Shown in pieces: positions 32,898-35,720 of a stretch of DNA of 35,720 nt (position 1 is its first letter; each line of letters begins with the position of its first letter). The translations under genes were made by a program, and so were the position numbers. This stretch comes from Opitutales bacterium (GTDB lineage: Bacteria; Verrucomicrobiota; Verrucomicrobiia; Opitutales; Oceanipulchritudinaceae). Under the pieces are notes generated by a model that worked only from the letters and a program-made list of their open reading frames with translations, was not told where the DNA came from and searched no databases. Location: contig JAFGLA010000089.1 in NCBI GenBank assembly GCA_016928295.1, positions 1 through 35,720 of the forward strand, in the 5' to 3' direction.

Positions 32898-33728
32898 TTA
32901 GAAGCGGTATGTGGCGGAGAAAGTGATTCTCTGAGCCTTTCTGTTCTCCAGTGGTAGGGAGAAGATAAATATGTCTTTTTGTTTGCTCAAGACTGTGTTC
33001 TTTAGAGACAAATCCTCCAGAAAAATGAACTGGTAGCCAACAGAGGCAGTCCACTTGTTTGAAATAACGTAGTCAATGCTTGTGCCAAGCAGCCAGCGCT
33101 GGGTTTCATACGAATTTGTGCAGGTAATGCTTTCTATTTCATCAATGCCAACCATAACCTGATGCGTGGGTGTAAAGAAGTCGAAGTCATCGTAAGATTC
33201 AAAAGAATACCCCCAGCCAGCGTCAACGTTCATGCTTATTTTGTCTGTAACTTTCCATTTTAGTGATGCTTGTAACTGTGGCGTCCATGAGTCTGATGAT
33301 AGCTTTATGTTTCCGCTGCCATTACTTTGAAGTGGCGAATCGGGATAAAACGGGTTGTAGTCGTAAAAGTATACCCATTCCTCTGCGAATAGAGTCATAT
33401 CTCTTTGTTCATGTTCAATCCCTGCGCATAGCAATATTGAAAAATGTTTGGATAAATCTTTTTCTAAGGCTAATGACAATGAAGAGTGCCACGCGTGCGA
33501 TGAGACTACGTCTAGATTTATCCAGCTATCATTTTCGGCTTCAGGAAGTTGACCGATGCCTGAGCCTGAAACCCATGTCTCTATACGTGGAGGTGTATCT
33601 ACCTTACTTGTTACAGAATGGTCGGTTTCAAATCCAGATTCAAATAATAAGGCCACTTCTGCCTTTAGTAGAATACTTGGGATAAGAAACAAAAAAAAGG
33701 TTATGAAAATACGATTAGGGTGTCTCAT
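32898..33728 (-). CDS. Probable outer-membrane beta-barrel protein, function unknown
   Basis: 276 residues. A signal peptide (MRHPNRIFITFFLFLIPSILLKAE) is followed by a chain of alternating polar/hydrophobic strands (LSLALEKDLSKHFSILLCAGIEHE, LQASLKWKVTDKISMNVDAGWGY, LLGTSIDYVISNKWTASVGYQF) that ends ITFSATYRF. The C-terminal Phe with alternating residues is the usual BAM recognition signal of outer-membrane barrels. About 10-12 strands are possible. I do not recognise the family. It starts only 8 bases after a large stem-loop and 71 bases after the protease stop, so it probably depends on read-through from the protease gene. Third codon positions look AT-richer than in the glycan operon. Confidence 0.6.
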   Translation of the reverse strand: MRHPNRIFITFFLFLIPSILLKAEVALLFESGFETDHSVTSKVDTPPRIETWVSGSGIGQLPEAENDSWINLDVVSSHAWHSSLSLALEKDLSKHFSILLCAGIEHEQRDMTLFAEEWVYFYDYNPFYPDSPLQSNGSGNIKLSSDSWTPQLQASLKWKVTDKISMNVDAGWGYSFESYDDFDFFTPTHQVMVGIDEIESITCTNSYETQRWLLGTSIDYVISNKWTASVGYQFIFLEDLSLKNTVLSKQKDIFIFSLPLENRKAQRITFSATYRF

Positions 33729-33735
33729 GATATAG

Positions 33736-33774
33736 AAACCGTGTGGTTATTCTTGATGAATAATCACACGGTTT
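33736..33774 (-). terminator. 16-bp stem-loop between protease and barrel genes
   Basis: AAACCGTGTGGTTATT (33736-33751) and AATAATCACACGGTTT (33759-33774) pair over 16 bp with one wobble and a 7-base loop. On the minus strand it ends in TTTctatatc and abuts the barrel gene's start (33728). It could terminate the protease transcript, attenuate read-through, or occlude translation of the barrel gene. Confidence 0.65.
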
Positions 33775-33799
33775 GGATAGATGTTTATATAGTGTGTCG

Positions 33800-35680
33800 T
33801 TAGAAGTTTTCAGTAGCGCCAGTGTTCATGTTGTAGAAAGCTCTAGGCTCGCTGGTATCTGGGAAATAGTAATACCAGGTATCGTTGCTGTAGCGGTATA
33901 TGTATGGATAGTATCCGCTTTCGCTGATATCTGTATAGAACCAATCGTTAGATTGTAAATCATAGACAATAAGCGCAGGCGGGTCGGTGCTGGACGTCCA
34001 CTGCCATCCATGCTGGGCATGCCAGAACCAAGGGAACGCTTCATCTTTTAGCCAGCCATAAACTTCGTGTTTCTTCCAACCGTCGATGGAATTTGCGGCT
34101 CCGAAGAATACATATGGATCTATTGCGTCGAGTGCAGTTTGGGGTTGGACGAGGCCATAGCCGTAGTAACTATCATGTCCCGTTGTTCCTAAATCGCGTG
34201 CAGTCGAGCAAAGGACGGCCTCTACTTCGGCTGCCGTCAGCGCGGGGTTCTTTGAAATTACAAGAGCTGCACATGCTGCCGCAATTGGGGAAGAGAACGA
34301 AGTTCCCTGCATATTAGGTGCGTAGTCAGCGGTGGCATAGCCGTCAGCGCCTGTGCGGTCCGTCGTTATTAGTCCGCTCCCAGGGGCTGTCAGTGCCAGT
34401 TTGCTGCCAAAGGCTGAAAAATCTGAGCGTGAACCATTCTTGCCAATTGCGCCTACGGCGATGACGCTAGACGCAGTTGCTGGCCACCGCAACGAACGAT
34501 CGGTGGAGCTTTCGCGCCCATTGTTTCCTGCCGATGCGAAGTGAAGCATATTACTGCCGATGCGAGCGTTTTCAAGTGCTTCTGCTATCTTTGCAGAAGG
34601 GGCTGTTGGACTGCGGCCCCAGCTATGGTTTGTTACTCTGCAGTGCTGTTCTCGCGCCCAGTTGATTGCGGCAACAACACGATCATCGTCTATGCGGAAG
34701 GTTTTCGTTAGGTAATTGTACTGGTAGGCGATTTTTACAGACAGAAGCGTTACATCAGGAGCTACGCCAACAACACCTAGAGAGTTGTCTATAGTTGCGT
34801 TGATGAATCCAGCAACGGCTGTACCGTGGTTTTGCCAGTCTTCGGTGGGATACCATTCGTTGACCGTTCCTACCGGTGTCGCGTTATATCCGTCGGCGAC
34901 GGGAAGATCGGGATGGTTGTTCTGTATTCCCAAGTCAAACACCGCTACTTTGACAGAGCTGTAACCTCTTGTGGTGTCCCAAGTTTCAAGCGCGTTTATA
35001 TCGTAGTTCTGTGAAGATTCCAAATTCCAGAGTAGAGGCCAGTAAGTATCATTGGGGGCGGACATTTCAACCGAAGCCGTAAAGCTGAACGCTGGTTCAA
35101 TGCTTCTTGCGGCATTGGGGGAAGCGGTAAGTGTTTCGATCTGGTTGAGAATGGTTTGACCATTTGTTGTGGATACTTCTACGCAGTAGATGTCGTATCC
35201 GCCTTGTAGGTCTAATGTCTCGTTTGGTCCTGGTTGACTGGCTTCGATGTAGGGACTGGATACTAATGTTGTGCTCGTTGCTCCGGAGATTTGGGAGAGA
35301 ACAGCGTTTACCTCCGTGGCGCCGGTTCCAGATGGGAAGCTGACCCAGATGCTGGGACGAATGTAGATATCCTGTCCGTCAACGTCTTCCAGCACCGGGG
35401 AAACGTAGCCGGAGGAGTATTCGGTGGAGGCCGTCATGGTCTGGCTCAGCGTGCTGGTGTCAGATAGTGTAACTTTTGTCCAGACCGTATCGCTCACTGC
35501 TTGTGCTGAAGACCCAGAGGATGTAGCCGTGTAGTCTTGGGTTAGCGTGGCGAACTCGTTATCAGCTATGGTCAGAGTTATGGTCTCCCCTTCGCTTCTG
35601 TAAGTGAAGGTTCCAGCCTCAGTTATGGCTGGTGCTAGATACAGAACTGCAATTGCAGTCAGACAGTCAATCTTATTCAT
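33800..35680 (-). CDS. Secreted subtilisin-like serine protease (S8) with W-rich C-terminal module
   Basis: 626 residues. Signal peptide 1-22 (ends TEAG). Residues about 25-210 are an N-terminal region, possibly a propeptide. The S8 domain is about 240-520 with Asp249 (VFDLGIQNNHPDL), His285 (NHGTAVAGF), oxyanion Asn386 or 387 (ASAGNNG) and Ser461 (MQGTSFSSPIAAA), so the triad is complete. The C-terminal 541-626 is a Trp/Tyr-rich module (GWLKDEAFPWFW, WQWTSS, YYPYIYRYSND, FYNMNTG) matching the tail of the hydrolase at 20400-23345. The function of the module is unknown; cell-surface attachment or sorting is a guess. The ATG at 35680 is well placed for the signal peptide. Likely co-transcribed with the barrel gene downstream. 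Confidence 0.92.
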   Translation of the reverse strand: MNKIDCLTAIAVLYLAPAITEAGTFTYRSEGETITLTIADNEFATLTQDYTATSSGSSAQAVSDTVWTKVTLSDTSTLSQTMTASTEYSSGYVSPVLEDVDGQDIYIRPSIWVSFPSGTGATEVNAVLSQISGATSTTLVSSPYIEASQPGPNETLDLQGGYDIYCVEVSTTNGQTILNQIETLTASPNAARSIEPAFSFTASVEMSAPNDTYWPLLWNLESSQNYDINALETWDTTRGYSSVKVAVFDLGIQNNHPDLPVADGYNATPVGTVNEWYPTEDWQNHGTAVAGFINATIDNSLGVVGVAPDVTLLSVKIAYQYNYLTKTFRIDDDRVVAAINWAREQHCRVTNHSWGRSPTAPSAKIAEALENARIGSNMLHFASAGNNGRESSTDRSLRWPATASSVIAVGAIGKNGSRSDFSAFGSKLALTAPGSGLITTDRTGADGYATADYAPNMQGTSFSSPIAAACAALVISKNPALTAAEVEAVLCSTARDLGTTGHDSYYGYGLVQPQTALDAIDPYVFFGAANSIDGWKKHEVYGWLKDEAFPWFWHAQHGWQWTSSTDPPALIVYDLQSNDWFYTDISESGYYPYIYRYSNDTWYYYFPDTSEPRAFYNMNTGATENF

Positions 35681-35720
35681 GATATTGCCTGTGTATAGAC
35701 GTTATGTTGGTCGAGGCCAA

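Overview
The window is about 35.7 kb of a GC-rich, Gram-negative type bacterial chromosome (signal peptides, a SurA-like periplasmic chaperone, an outer-membrane barrel ending in Phe). My best guess for the host is Verrucomicrobiota, probably Opitutia. The main reason is a tryptophan/tyrosine-rich C-terminal module on two unrelated exported enzymes, which I associate from memory with that group. HPr with a regulatory serine, exported glycoside hydrolases and near-identical tandem flagellins are compatible with this. No 16S or other decisive marker is present. Few genes have a strong Shine-Dalgarno sequence, so several starts are uncertain.

Region 1 (1-8851) is mostly housekeeping: the 3' part of mfd, overlapping a SurA/PpiC-type peptidyl-prolyl isomerase; ptsH (HPr); a DUF445 membrane protein on the minus strand, divergent from nadB (L-aspartate oxidase); a GDP-mannose pyrophosphorylase; and ruvX.

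Region 2 (9163-17877) is a surface-polysaccharide or glycosylation block. A CgeB-like glycosyltransferase with a TPR-like tail comes first. It is followed by tightly packed rfbF, rfbG and rfbH (glucose-1-P to CDP-glucose to CDP-4-keto-6-deoxyglucose, then C3 deoxygenation), a fused GNAT-acetyltransferase/DegT-aminotransferase, and a transketolase split into two overlapping genes. The gene set suggests an unusual CDP-deoxysugar, possibly carrying a two-carbon branch added by the split transketolase, plus an N-acylated amino sugar. This is the best candidate for an undescribed pathway.

Region 3 (17997-27821) is catabolic and accessory: a secreted GH51 arabinofuranosidase divergent from a large secreted GH-A type hydrolase whose catalytic domain is interrupted by a carbohydrate-binding module; an MFS transporter; a ResB-like/CcsA haem-handling fusion; and a GlcD-type FAD oxidase.

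Region 4 (27822-29338) is mostly non-coding apart from a small exported TonB-C-terminal-domain protein. It holds a tandem repeat, a promoter with a palindrome in its spacer, a GTTACG array and a MITE-like element with perfect inverted ends and TA flanks.

Region 5 (29339-31656) carries two flagellin genes, each with a strong terminator and a similar small 5'-UTR hairpin. Region 6 (32176-35680) has a PPP-type phosphatase, then on the minus strand a subtilisin-like protease and an outer-membrane barrel protein separated by a 16-bp stem-loop. This last part looks more AT-rich than the rest. I saw no rRNA, tRNA, CRISPR array or complete transposase gene.
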